Source of the DNA: Amblyomma americanum
Taxonomy: Eukaryota > Arthropoda > Arachnida > Ixodida > Ixodidae
Direction: 5' to 3'
DNA: 64,000 nucleotides
Assembly: GCF_052857255.1 (NCBI RefSeq)
Contig: NC_135502.1
Coordinates: forward strand, 158,012,099 to 158,076,098
Shown here: positions 29,601 to 42,869 of the stretch, one piece after another
How the letters are laid out: each line of letters begins with the position of its first letter
Numbering within the stretch: position 1 is the stretch's first letter
Position numbers and translations under genes: made by a program
The notes under the pieces: generated by a model
Databases searched by the model: none
What the model saw: the letters and a program-made list of their open reading frames with translations, nothing else
What the model was told of the DNA's origin: nothing

Positions 29601-30748
29601 ACTCACTGTTGCATAAATTTCATGTTGCAGAAACTCCATGTTCGAGAAACTTTATGTTCGGAGAAACGCTGTTTGCGAAACTACGTTGCAAAAACTCGAT
29701 GATGAAGAAACTGCCTGTTAGAGATTTTTCATGTTAGAGTAGCTCCCTCTTAAAGAAAATCCATGTTGGAGCAAATCCTTGTTGAAGAAACTCATGTTGG
29801 AGAAATTCCCTGTTAGGGAAATTTTTTGTTTGAGAAACTCTCTGAAGTAACTAAGTTTATAAACTCCATGCCAAAAAATATTCATGCTGGAGAAACTGCA
29901 TGTTGGAGAATCTCTCTTTTGGAGAAACTCCCTGCAGGAGAAACTCCTTGTTAATGAAACTCAATAGTGGAGAAATTCCCCGTTAGAGGAACTCCCTGTT
30001 ACATAACTTCTGTGTTGGAAAAACCCCTTTTGGAGCAAATCCTCTATATTAGAGAAAATCTCTGTTAGGGACAGTCAATGTCGAAGAAACTTGCTGTTGA
30101 GAAACCCTATTTTGGAGAAACTCCATGTTGGATTACCTAAAAGTTGGAGAAACTTCATTTTGGAGAAATCAATGTTGGATAAATTATGTTGGAGAAACTC
30201 CCTATTTAGAAACGCAAAGCTTGAGAAAATCATTGTTAGAGGAATAACCTGTTCGAGAAACTACATTGGAAAAACAGTTCGAAAATCTCCATGTTAGAGA
30301 AACTCTCCGTTGAGAAACTGTATGTTGGAGAACTCGAGATTGGCGAAACTCTCTGTTGGAGAAAATCTTTGTTGGAGAAACTCCCTGTTAGAGCATCTCC
30401 CTGTTTGATAAACTTATGTTGAAGAAAATCCCTGTTGGATAAAATAATGTTGGAGAAAATCTCTGTAGGAGAAACTCAGTGTTGCACATACTCCCTGTTG
30501 GAGGTACTCCATGTTGAATAATCTCACTGTTGGATAAATTTCATGTTGCAGAAACTTTCTGTTGGAGAATCTCCATGTTTTGAGACAGTCCATCTTGAAG
30601 AAGATCCTTGTTGGAGAAGCTGTATTTTGGAGAAATTCCCTGTTGGAGAAACTTCCAGCTGGATGAATTTCAAGTTTGAGAAACTCACTGTTGAAGAAAC
30701 TCTGTTGAAAAACTCCACACTGGATAAACACTATGCTGGCGAAACTCC
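26693..30748. repeat. HOR unit, subtype B, 4056 bp
   Basis: Complete B unit, offset 12,056 from the B unit at 14637 and 8,088 from the one at 34781. It shares gagaaaccctatttt (near 30101) with the third B unit but not the first, so the second and third B units are the closer pair. Confidence 0.85.
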
Positions 30749-33700
30749 ATGCTGGAGAAGCTCTATGCTGGAGAATCTCCCTGTTTTAGAAATTTCCTGT
30801 TAGAGAATCTCCTTATTGGAGAAACACCCTGTTGGACAAACTTCATGTTCAATAAATTCTACGTTGGAGAATCTCTCTGTTCGAGAAAGTCCTTATTGGA
30901 GAAACTCACTGTTGAACAAACTTCCTGTTGGAGAATATCCTGGTTGGAGAAACTCTATTAAGAAGAAACTATATTTTGGAAAATCTCTCTGTTGGAAAAC
31001 CTCATGTTGGAGAAACCCTGTTTTAGATACTCCATGTTAGTTAGAGAAACTCCCTGTTGGAGAAACTCCATGCTGGATAAACTCCACGTTGGAGGATCTC
31101 TGTTTGAGAGGCTCCATGTTGGAGACACTTCATGCTGGAGAGAATCTGTATTGCACAACCCCTGTGTTGGAGAAAATCCCTTTCGGAGAAACTTTCAGTT
31201 GAGAAACTCTTTGTTGGATAAGCTCCCTGTTGAAGCTCCCTATCGGAGAAACTTCATTGAGAAACTTCCTGTTGGAGAATCCTTCTATTTGAGAAACTCC
31301 ACTTTGGAAAAGTCCCTGTTGGAGAAACTCTATGTTGCAGAAACTCCCTGCTGGAGAAAAGTCCTGTTGGAGAAACACCCCCTTGGTGCAAAATTATGCT
31401 GGAGAAACTCTATGTTGCAGAAGCTCCCTGTTGGAGAATCTCCCTGTTGGAGAAATACCCTGTTGAAGGTCCCTTTCGCCGAAAATTATTGTTGAAGAAA
31501 CTCTGGTTTGGAGAAACTCTCTGCTGGAGAAACACCATTTTGAAGAAAGTTCATGTTCCAGAAACTTTTCATTAGAGAAACCCTCTGTTGGAGAAACTCC
31601 CTGTTGGATAACGTTCATGTTAGAGAAACTCCGGGTTAAAGAAACTCTCTGTTGGAAAAACTCCATTTTGGAGAAAATTCATGTTGGAAAAATTCCGTGA
31701 GCCAGAAACTCTCGGTTGGAGAAACTCTAAGGTGAAAAACTCGGAGTAGGTGAAATTCTCTGTTGGAGACACACCCTCTTCGAGAAAATGTATGTTGGAG
31801 AAACTTCCTCTTGGAGAAATTCTATGTTGGAGAAACTCTTCGTTCGAGAAACTTCGTTCAGTAGGAAGTCGATGTTTGAGATGCTCTCTGTTAGAGAAGC
31901 TTCATGATGGACAACCTCTATATTGCAGAAACATCCTATTAGAGAAACTTCATGTTGGTGAAAAGCCTTGGAGAAACTCCTGTTCCAGAAACTCTATGTT
32001 GGAAAAACTCCATTATGGAGAAACTCTCTGTTGGAAAAACTCCATTCTGGATAATCTCCATGCTAGTGAAATTGTATGTTAGAGAATCTTCCTGTTGGAG
32101 AAACACCCTTTTGGACAAACTTCATATTGGAGAAACTCTTGTTGGAGGAATTTTATGTTTGATAAACTCCATGTTGAATAACTCCTTGTTGGATATACTT
32201 CCTTGATGGACACTCCCTGTTGGAGAAACACCCTGTTAGAGAATCTTTCTATTGGAAAAATTCCATGTTGGAGAAAATTCCCGTTGAGAAACTCCATGTT
32301 AAAAAAACTGCATGTTGTAAAAATTCCTATGTTGTACAAGCTCCCTGTTGGAGAAACTCCCTGTTCTTTAACTTCCTGTTAGAGAAACTTCTTAGAGAAA
32401 CTCCACGTTGGAGAAACTCCCTTTTGAGAAAATCCATGCTTGAGAAGCTTCCTATTAGAGAAACTCCATGTTGCAGAAGCTCGCTGTTGGAGAAACTCCA
32501 TGGTGGAGAAATTCCTGGTTGGATAAACTCCTTGTTGGTTAAACTCCAGTTGGAGAAACTCCCTGTTTGAGAAATTTTATCCTGTAAAAACTCCCTGTTG
32601 GAGAAATTTCTTGTACGAGACACTTCATGTTTGAGAAAATCCCTGTTGAAGAAACTCTCCATTGGAGAAACTCGTTGTTGGAGAGACTCCATGTTTGAGA
32701 AACTCTATGGTGGAGAAAGTCTATGTTGCAGAAACTCCCTGTTGAGAAACTCCCTCCTGGAGAAACTTCCAGTTGGAGAAACACCCTGTTGAAGCTCTTT
32801 GTCGGAGAAAATTTATGTTCGAGAAGCTTCATTTTGGAGAAACTTGCTTTGGAGAAACTCTCCGTGGACAAACTCCCTGATTAAGAAGCTGTTGGTTGGA
32901 GAAGCCCCATTTTGGAGAAATTCTCTGTTGGAGAAACTTCATGTTGTAAAAACTCTATGTTGAAGAAACTTTAAGTCGGATAAACTTCATATTGGAGAAA
33001 CTCCCTGTTAGGGACACCATGTTTCAGAAAGTCCATGTTTCAGAAGCTCCCTGCTGGAGAAAATTTCTTTTGGAGAAACTCTCAGTTGGACAAACTCCCT
33101 GTTGGGCAATCTCCCTTCTTTAGAAACTCTCCTTTGGAGAAACTCCATGTTAATGAATTTCTGTTGGAGAAACTCACTGTTAGAGAAACTCCCTGATGGA
33201 GAACCTCTCTGTTGCAGAAACATCATTTGGAGCAAATGCTTGAAGGAGCAACTCCATGTTGGAGAAACTCCCTGTTAGAGACACTGTATGTTTTAGAAAC
33301 TGCCAGACGAAGAAATTTCCTGTTGAGAAACTCTATGCTGCAGGAAATCCATGTTGGAGAAACTCCCTGTTAGGGACACTATGTTTTAGAAACTGCCAGT
33401 CGAATAAATTTTCTGTTGGGAAACTCCATGCTGGAGGAACTACATGTTGGAGAAACTCTATGTTGCATAAAATTCATATTGACGGAACTCTCTGTTGGAG
33501 AAACTCTATTGGAGGAAGTGTCTGTTGCAGAAACTCAATGTTGGAGGAAATATCTCTTGGAGAAACTCTGTTAAAGAAAATTCCTGTTGTATGAACTTCA
33601 TGTTGGAGAAAATCCCTTTTGCGAAACTCCCTGTTGGAGGAACTCCATGTTGAAGACACTCACTGTTGCATAAATTTCATGTTGCAGAAACTCCATGTTC

Positions 33701-34780
33701 GAGAAACTCCATTTTCAGAGAAACGCTCTTTGCGAAACTACGTTGCAGAAACTTCATGATTAAGAAACTGCCTGTTAGAGATTTTTCATGTTAGTGTAGC
33801 TCCCACTTGAAGAAAATCCATGTTGGAGCAAATCCTTATTGGAGAAACTCCATGTTGCAGAAATTCCCTGTTAGGGAAATTTTTTGTTTGAGAAACTCCA
33901 ATGCGAAAAATATCCATGCTGGAGGAACTGCCAGTTGGAGAATCTCTCTTTTGGAGAATCTCCCTGCAGGAGAAACTCCTTGTCAATGAAACTCAATAGT
34001 GGAGAAATTCCCCGTTAGAGGAACTCCCTGTTACATAACTTCTGTGTTGGAAAAACCCCTTTTGGAGCAAATCCTCTATATTAGAGAAAATCTCTGTTAG
34101 GGACAGTCAATGTCGAAGAAACTTGCTGTTGAGAAACTCTATTTTGGAGAAACTCCATGTTGGATTACCTAAAAGTTGGAGAAACATCATTTTGAGAAAT
34201 CAATGTTGGATCAATTATGTTGGAGAAACTCCCTATTTAGAAACGCAAAGCTTGAGAAAATCATTGTTAGAGGAATAACCTGTTCGAGAAACTACATTGG
34301 AAAAACAGTTCGAAAATCTCCATGTTAGAGAAACTCTCCGTTGAGAAACTGTATGTTGGAGAAATCGAGATTGGCGAAGCTCTCTGTTGGAGAAAATCTT
34401 TGTTAGAGAAACTCCCTGTTAGAGCATCTCCCTGTTTGATAAACTTATGTTGAAGAAAATCCCTGTTGGATAAAATTAATGTTGGAGAAAATCTCTGTAG
34501 GAGAAACTCAGTGTTGCACATACTCCCTGTTGGAGGTGCTCCATGTTGAATAATCTCACTGTTGGATAAATTTCATGTTGCAGAAACTTTCTGTTGGAGA
34601 AACTCCATGTTTTGAGACAGTCCATCTTGAAGAAGATCATTGTTGGAGAAGCTGTATTTTGGAGAAATTTCCTGTTGGAGAAACTTCCTGCTGGATGAAT
34701 TTCAAGTTTGAGAAACTCACTGTTGAAGAAATTCTGTTGAAAAACTCCACACTGGATAAACACTATGCAGGCGAAACTCC
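30749..34780. repeat. HOR unit, subtype A1', 4032 bp
   Basis: A1-like unit with a roughly two-monomer insertion near 30980-31012 and a one-base T loss near 32847 (gctttggag). Both are shared only with the unit at 38837, 8,088 bp away. Private changes: ggagaaatcgag near 34358, gatcattgttgg near 34636 and a G loss near 34193. Confidence 0.85.
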
Positions 34781-37700
34781 ATGCTGGAGAAGCTCTATGC
34801 AGGAGAATCTCCCTGTTTTAGAAATTTCCTGTTAGAGAATCTCCTTATTGGAGAAACACCCTTTTGGACAAACTTCATGTTCGAAAAATTCTACGTTGGA
34901 GAATCTCTCTGTTCGAGAAAGTCCTTATTGGAGAAACTCACTGTTGAACAAACTTCCTGTTGGAGAATATCCTGGTTGGAGAAACTCTATTAAGAAGAAA
35001 CTATATTTTGGAGAACCTCTGTTGGAGAACTTCATGTTGGAGAAACCCTGTTGGAGATACTCCATGTTAGTTAGAGAAACTCCCTGTTGGAGAAACTCCA
35101 TGCTGGATAAACTCCACGTTGGAGGATCTCTGTTTGAGAGGCTCCATGTTGGAGACACTTCATGCTGGAGAGAATCTGTATTGCACAACCCCTCTCTTGG
35201 AGAAACTCCCTTTCGGTGAAACTTTCTGTTGAGAAACTCTTTGTTGGATAAGCTCCCTGTTGAAGCTCCCTGTCGGAGAATCTTCATTGAGAAACTTCCT
35301 GTTGGAGAATGTTTCTATTTGAGAAACTCCACTTTGTAAAAAGTCCCTGTTGGAGAAACACTGTTGCAGAAACTCCCTGCTGGAGAAAGTTCCTGTTGGA
35401 GAAACACCCTCTTGGTGCAAAATTATGCTGCAGAAACTCTATGTGGCAGAAGCTCCCTGTTGGAGAATCTCCCTGTTGGAGAAATACCCTGTTGAAGGTC
35501 CCTTTCGCTGAAACTTATTATTGAAGAAACTCTGGATTGGAGAAACTCTCTGTTGGAGAAACACAATTTTGAAGAAAGTTCATGTTAAAGAAACTCTTCA
35601 TTACAGAAACCCTCTGTTGGAGAAACTCCCTGTTGGATAAAGTTCATGTTAGAGAAACTCCGGGTTGGAGAAACTCTCTGTTGGAGAAACTTCATTTTGG
35701 AGAAAATTCGTGTTGGAAAAACTCCGTGTGGCAGAAACTCTAGGTTGGAGAAACTCTATGGTGAAAAACTCGGAGTAGGTGAAATTCTCTGTTGGAGACA
35801 CACCCTCTTCGAGAAAATGTATGTTGGAGAAACTTCCTCTTGGAGAAATTCTATGTTGAAGGAACTCTTCGTTGGAGAAACTTCGTTCAGTAGGAAGTCG
35901 ATGTTTGAGATGCTCTCTGTTAGAGAAACTTCATGTTGGAGAACCTCTAAGTTGCAGAAACATCCCATTAGAGAAACTTCCTGTTGGTGAAAAGCCTTGG
36001 AGAAACTCCTGTTCCAGAAACTCTATGTTGGAGAAACTCTATTATAGAGAAACTCTGTTGGAAAAACTCCATTCTGGATAAACTCAATGCTAGTGAAATT
36101 GTATGTTAGAGAATTTTCCTGTTGGAGAAACACCCTGTTGGACAAAGTCCATATTGGAGAAACTCCCTGTTGGAGGAATTTTATGTTTGGTAAACTTCAT
36201 GTTGAATAAACTCCTTGTTGGATATACTCCCTTTATGGACACACCCTGATGGAGAAACACCCTGTTAGAGAATCTTTCTGTTGGAAAAATTCCATGTTGG
36301 AGAAAATTCCCATTGAGAAACTCTATGTTAGAAAAACTGCATGTTGTAAAAATTCCTATGTCGTACAAGCTCCCTGTTGGAGAAACTCCCTGTTCTTTAA
36401 CTTCCTGTTAGAGAAACTTCTTTGAGAAACTCCACGTTGGAGAAACTTCCTTTAGAGAAAATCCATGCTTGAGAAGCTTCCTATTAGAGAAACTCCATGT
36501 TGCAGAAGCTCGCTGTTGGAGAAACTCCATGGTGGAGAAATTCCTGGTTGGATAAACACCTTGTTGGTTAAACTCCAGTTGGAGAAACTCCCTGTTTGAG
36601 AAAATTTATCCTGTAGAAACTCCCTGTTGGAGAAATTTCTTGTACGGGACACTTCATGCTTGAGAAAATCTCTGTTGAAGAAACTCTCCATTGGAGAAAC
36701 TCGTTGTTGGAGAGACTCCATGTTTGAGAAACTCTATGGTGGAGAAAGTCTATGTTGCAGAAACTCCCTGTTGAGAAACTCCCTCCTGGAGAAACTTCCT
36801 GTTGGAGAAACACCCTGTTGAAGCTCTTTGTCGGAGAAAATTTATGTTCGAGAAGCTCTCTCTTGGAGAAACTTGCTGTTGGAGGAACTCTCTTTGGACA
36901 AACTCCCTGATTAAGAAGCTCTTGGTTGGAGAAACCACATGTTGGAGAAATTCTTTGTTGGAGAAACTTCATGTTGGAAAAACTTTATGTTGAAGAAATT
37001 TTAAGTTGGATTAACTTCATTATGGAGAAACTCCCTGTTAGGGACACCATGTTTCATAAAGTCCATGTTTCAGAAGCTCCCTGCTGGAGAAAAATCTTTT
37101 TGGAGAAACTCTCAGTTGGACAAACTTCCTGTTGGGCAATCTCCCTTCTTTAGAAACTCTCCTTTGGAGAAACTCCATGTTAATGTATCTCTGTTTGAGA
37201 AACTCACTGTAAGAGAAACTCCCTGATGGAGAACCTCTCTGTTGCAGAAACATCATTTGGAGCAAATCCTTGAAGGAGAAACTCCGTGTTGGAGAAACTC
37301 CCTGTTAGGGACACTGTATGTTTTAGAAACTGCCAGTCGAAGAAATTTCCAGTTGAGAAACTCCATGCTGGAAGAACTCCATGTTGGAGAAACTCCCTGT
37401 AAGGAACACAATGTTTTAGAAACTGCCAGTCGGAAAAATTTTCTGTTGAGAAACTCCATGCTCGAGGAACTCCATGTTGGAGACACTCTATGTTCCATAA
37501 AATCGATATTGACGGACTCTCTGTTGGAGAAATTCTTTATTGGAGGAAGTCTCTGTTGCAGAAACTCTATGTTGGAGGAAATGTCTCTTGGAGAAACTCT
37601 GTTAAGGAAAATTTCTGTTGGATGAACTTCATGTTGGAGAAAATCCCTGGTGCTAAACTCCCTGTTGGAGGAACTCCATGTTGAAGACACTCACTGTTGC

Positions 37701-38836
37701 ATAAATTTCATGTTGCAGAAACTCCATGTTCGAGAAACTTTATGTTCGGAGAAACGCTGTTTGCGAAACTACGTTGCAAAAACTCGATGATGAAGAAACT
37801 GCCTGTTAGAGATTTTTCATGTTAGAGTAGCTCCCTCTTAAAGAAAATCCATGTTGGAGCAAATCCTTGTTGAAGAAACTCATGTTGGAGAAATTCCCTG
37901 TTAGGGAAATTTTTTGTTTGAGAAACTCTCTGAAGTAACTAAGTTTATAAACTCCATGCCAAAAAATATTCATGCTGGAGAAACTGCATGTTGGAGAATC
38001 TCTCTTTTGGAGAAACTCCCTGCAGGAGAAACTCCTTGTTAATGAAACTCAATAGTGGAGAAATTCCCCGTTAGAGGAACTCCCTGTTACATAACTTCTG
38101 TGTTGGAAAAACCCCTTTTGGAGCAAATCCTCTATATTAGAGAAAATCTCTGTTAGGGACAGTCGATGTCGAAGAAACTTGCTGTTGAGAAACCCTATTT
38201 TGGAGAAACTCCATGTTGGATTACCTAAAAGTTGGAGAAACTTCATTTTGGAGAAATCAATGTTGGATAAATTATGTTGGAGAAACTCCCTATTTAGAAA
38301 CGCAAAGCTTGAGAAAATCATTGTTAGAGGAATAACCTGTTCGAGAAACTACATTGGAAAAACAGTTCGAAAATCTCCATGTTAGAGAAACTCTCCGTTG
38401 AGAAACTGTATGTTGGAGAACTCGAGATTGGCGAAACTCTCTGTTGGAGAAAATCTTTGTTGGAGAAACTCCCTGTTAGAGCATCTCCCTGTTTGATAAA
38501 CTTATGTTGAAGAAAATCCCTGTTGGATAAAATAATGTTGGAGAAAATCTCTGTAGGAGAAACTCAGTGTTGCACATACTCCCTGTTGGAGGTACTCCAT
38601 GTTGAATAATCTCACTGTTGGATAAATTTCATGTTGCAGAAACTTTCTGTTGGAGAATCTCCATGTTTTGAGACAGTCCATCTTGAAGAAGATCCTTGTT
38701 GGAGAAGCTGTATTTTGGAGAAATTCCCTGTTGGAGAAACTTCCAGCTGGATGAATTTCAAGTTTGAGAAACTCACTGTTGAAGAAACTCTGTTGAAAAA
38801 CTCCACACTGGATAAACACTATGCTGGCGAAACTCC
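34781..38836. repeat. HOR unit, subtype B, 4056 bp
   Basis: Third B unit. Private changes: cccattgagaaactc near 36309, tttcataaagtcc near 37051 and agtcgatgtcg near 38161. With the following A1' unit it forms the second copy of an 8,088-bp B+A1' dimer. Confidence 0.85.
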
Positions 38837-41800
38837 ATGCTGGAGAAGCTCTATGCTGGAGAATCTCCCTGTTTTAGAAATTTCCTGTTAGAGAATCTCC
38901 TTATTGGAGAAACACCCTGTTGGACAAACTTCATGTTCAATAAATTCTACGTTGGAGAATCTCTCTGTTCGAGAAAGTCCTTATTGGAGAAACTCACTGT
39001 TGAACAAACTTCCTGTTGGAGAATATCCTGGTTGGAGAAACTCTATTAAGAAGAAACTATATTTTGGAAAATCTCTCTGTTGGAAAACCTCATGTTGGAG
39101 AAACCCTGTTTTAGATACTCCATGTTAGTTAGAGAAACTCCCTGTTGGAGAAACTCCATGCTGGATAAACTCCACGTTGGAGGATCTCTGTTTGAGAGGC
39201 TCCATGTTGGAGACACTTCATGCTGGAGAGAATCTGTATTGCACAACCCCTGTGTTGGAGAAAATCCCTTTCGGAGAAACTTTCAGTTGAGAAACTCTTT
39301 GTTGGATAAGCTCCCTGTTGAAGCTCCCTATCGGAGAAACTTCATTGAGAAACTTCCTGTTGGAGAATCCTTCTATTTGAGAAACTCCACTTTGGAAAAG
39401 TCCCTGTTGGAGAAACTCTATGTTGCAGAAACTCCCTGCTGGAGAAAAGTCCTGTTGGAGAAACACCCCCTTGGTGCAAAATTATGCTGGAGAAACTCTA
39501 TGTTGCAGAAGCTCCCTGTTGGAGAATCTCCCTGTTGGAGAAATACCCTGTTGAAGGTCCCTTTCGCCGAAAATTATTGTTGAAGAAACTCTGGTTTGGA
39601 GAAACTCTCTGCTGGAGAAACACCATTTTGAAGAAAGTTCATGTTCCAGAAACTTTTCATTAGAGAAACCCTCTGTTGGAGAAACTCCCTGTTGGATAAC
39701 GTTCATGTTAGAGAAACTCCGGGTTAAAGAAACTCTCTGTTGGAAAAACTCCATTTTGGAGAAAATTCATGTTGGAAAAATTCCGTGAGCCAGAAACTCT
39801 CGGTTGGAGAAACTCTAAGGTGAAAAACTCGGAGTAGGTGAAATTCTCTGTTGGAGACACACCCTCTTCGAGAAAATGTATGTTGGAGAAACTTCCTCTT
39901 GGAGAAATTCTATGTTGGAGAAACTCTTCGTTCGAGAAACTTCGTTCAGTAGGAAGTCGATGTTTGAGATGCTCTCTGTTAGAGAAGCTTCATGATGGAC
40001 AACCTCTATATTGCAGAAACATCCTATTAGAGAAACTTCATGTTGGTGAAAAGCCTTGGAGAAACTCCTGTTCCAGAAACTCTATGTTGGAAAAACTCCA
40101 TTATGGAGAAACTCTCTGTTGGAAAAACTCCATTCTGGATAATCTCCATGCTAGTGAAATTGTATGTTAGAGAATCTTCCTGTTGGAGAAACACCCTTTT
40201 GGACAAACTTCATATTGGAGAAACTCTTGTTGGAGGAATTTTATGTTTGATAAACTCCATGTTGAATAACTCCTTGTTGGATATACTTCCTTGATGGACA
40301 CTCCCTGTTGGAGAAACACCCTGTTAGAGAATCTTTCTATTGGAAAAATTCCATGTTGGAGAAAATTCCCGTTGAGAAACTCCATGTTAAAAAAACTGCA
40401 TGTTGTAAAAATTCCTATGTTGTACAAGCTCCCTGTTGGAGAAACTCCCTGTTCTTTAACTTCCTGTTAGAGAAACTTCTTAGAGAAACTCCACGTTGGA
40501 GAAACTCCCTTTTGAGAAAATCCATGCTTGAGAAGCTTCCTATTAGAGAAACTCCATGTTGCAGAAGCTCGCTGTTGGAGAAACTCCATGGTGGAGAAAT
40601 TCCTGGTTGGATAAACTCCTTGTTGGTTAAACTCCAGTTGGAGAAACTCCCTGTTTGAGAAATTTTATCCTGTAAAAACTCCCTGTTGGAGAAATTTCTT
40701 GTACGAGACACTTCATGTTTGAGAAAATCCCTGTTGAAGAAACTCTCCATTGGAGAAACTCGTTGTTGGAGAGACTCCATGTTTGAGAAACTCTATGGTG
40801 GAGAAAGTCTATGTTGCAGAAACTCCCTGTTGAGAAACTCCCTCCTGGAGAAACTTCCAGTTGGAGAAACACCCTGTTGAAGCTCTTTGTCGGAGAAAAT
40901 TTATGTTCGAGAAGCTTCATTTTGGAGAAACTTGCTTTGGAGAAACTCTCCGTGGACAAACTCCCTGATTAAGAAGCTGTTGGTTGGAGAAGCCCCATTT
41001 TGGAGAAATTCTCTGTTGGAGAAACTTCATGTTGTAAAAACTCTATGTTGAAGAAACTTTAAGTCGGATAAACTTCATATTGGAGAAACTCCCTGTTAGG
41101 GACACCATGTTTCAGAAAGTCCATGTTTCAGAAGCTCCCTGCTGGAGAAAATTCCTTTTGGAGAAACTCTCAGTTGGACAAACTCCCTGTTGGGCAATCT
41201 CCCTTCTTTAGAAACTCTCCTTTGGAGAAACTCCATGTTAATGAATTTCTGTTGGAGAAACTCACTGTTAGAGAAACTCCCTGATGGAGAACCTCTCTGT
41301 TGCAGAAACATCATTTGGAGCAAATGCTTGAAGGAGCAACTCCGTGTTGGAGAAACTCCCTGTTAGAGACACTGTATGTTTTAGAAACTGCCAGACGAAG
41401 AAATTTCCTGTTGAGAAACTCTATGCTGCAGGAAATCCATGTTGGAGAAACTCCCTGTTAGGGACACTATGTTTTAGAAACTGCCAGTCGAATAAATTTT
41501 CTGTTGGGAAACTCCATGCTGGAGGAACTACATGTTGGAGAAACTCTATGTTGCATAAAATTCATATTGACGGAACTCTCTGTTGGAGAAACTCTATTGG
41601 AGGAAGTGTCTGTTGCAGAAACTCAATGTTGGAGGAAATATCTCTTGGAGAAACTCTGTTAAAGAAAATTCCTGTTGTATGAACTTCATGTTGGAGAAAA
41701 TCCCTTTTGCGAAACTCCCTGTTGGAGGAACTCCATGTTGAAGACACTCACTGTTGCATAAATTTCATGTTGCAGAAACTCCATGTTCGAGAAACTCCAT

Positions 41801-42869
41801 TTTCAGAGAAACGCTCTTTGCGAAACTACGTTGCAGAAACTTCATGATTAAGAAACTGCCTGTTAGAGATTTTTCATGTTAGTGTAGCTCCCACTTGAAG
41901 AAAATCCATGTTGGAGCAAATCCTTATTGGAGAAACTCCATGTTGCAGAAATTCCCTGTTAGGGAAATTTTTTGTTTGAGAAACTCCAATGCGAAAAATA
42001 TCCATGCTGGAGGAACTGCCAGTTGGAGAATCTCTCTTTTGGAGAATCTCCCTGCAGGAGAAACTCCTTGTCAATGAAACTCAATAGTGGAGAAATTCCC
42101 CGTTAGAGGAACTCCCTGTTACATAACTTCTGTGTTGGAAAAACCCCTTTTGGAGCAAATCCTCTATATTAGAGAAAATCTCTGTTAGGGACAGTCAATG
42201 TCGAAGAAACTTGCTGTTGAGAAACTCTATTTTGGAGAAACTCCATGTTGGATTACCTAAAAGTTGGAGAAACATCATTTTGGAGAAATCAATGTTGGAT
42301 CAATTATGTTGGAGAAACTCCCTATTTAGAAACGCAAAGCTTGAGAAAATCATTGTTAGAGGAATAACCTGTTCGAGAAACTACATTGGAAAAACAGTTC
42401 GAAAATCTCCATGTTAGAGAAACTCTCCGTTGAGAAACTGTATGTTGGAGAACTCGAGATTGGCGAAGCTCTCTGTTGGAGAAAATCTTTGTTAGAGAAA
42501 CTCCCTGTTAGAGCATCTCCCTGTTTGATAAACTTATGTTGAAGAAAATCCCTGTTGGATAAAATTAATGTTGGAGAAAATCTCTGTAGGAGAAACTCAG
42601 TGTTGCACATACTCCCTGTTGGAGGTGCTCCATGTTGAATAATCTCACTGTTGGATAAATTTCATGTTGAAGAAACTTTCTGTTCGAGAAACTCCATGTT
42701 TTGAGACAGTCCATCTTGAAGAAGATCTTTGTTGGAGAAGCTGTATTTTGGAGAAATTTCCTGTTGGAGAAACTTCCTGCTGGATGAATTTCAAGTTTGA
42801 GAAACTCACTGTTGAAGAAATTCTGTTGAAAAACTCCACACTGGATAAACACTATGCAGGCGAAACTCC
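38837..42869. repeat. HOR unit, subtype A1', 4033 bp
   Basis: Near-copy of the unit at 30749, sharing its insertion and T loss. Private changes cluster near 42663-42730: catgttgaagaaac, ctgttcgagaaac and gatctttgttgg. All lie in the last ~200 bp of the unit. Confidence 0.85.
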
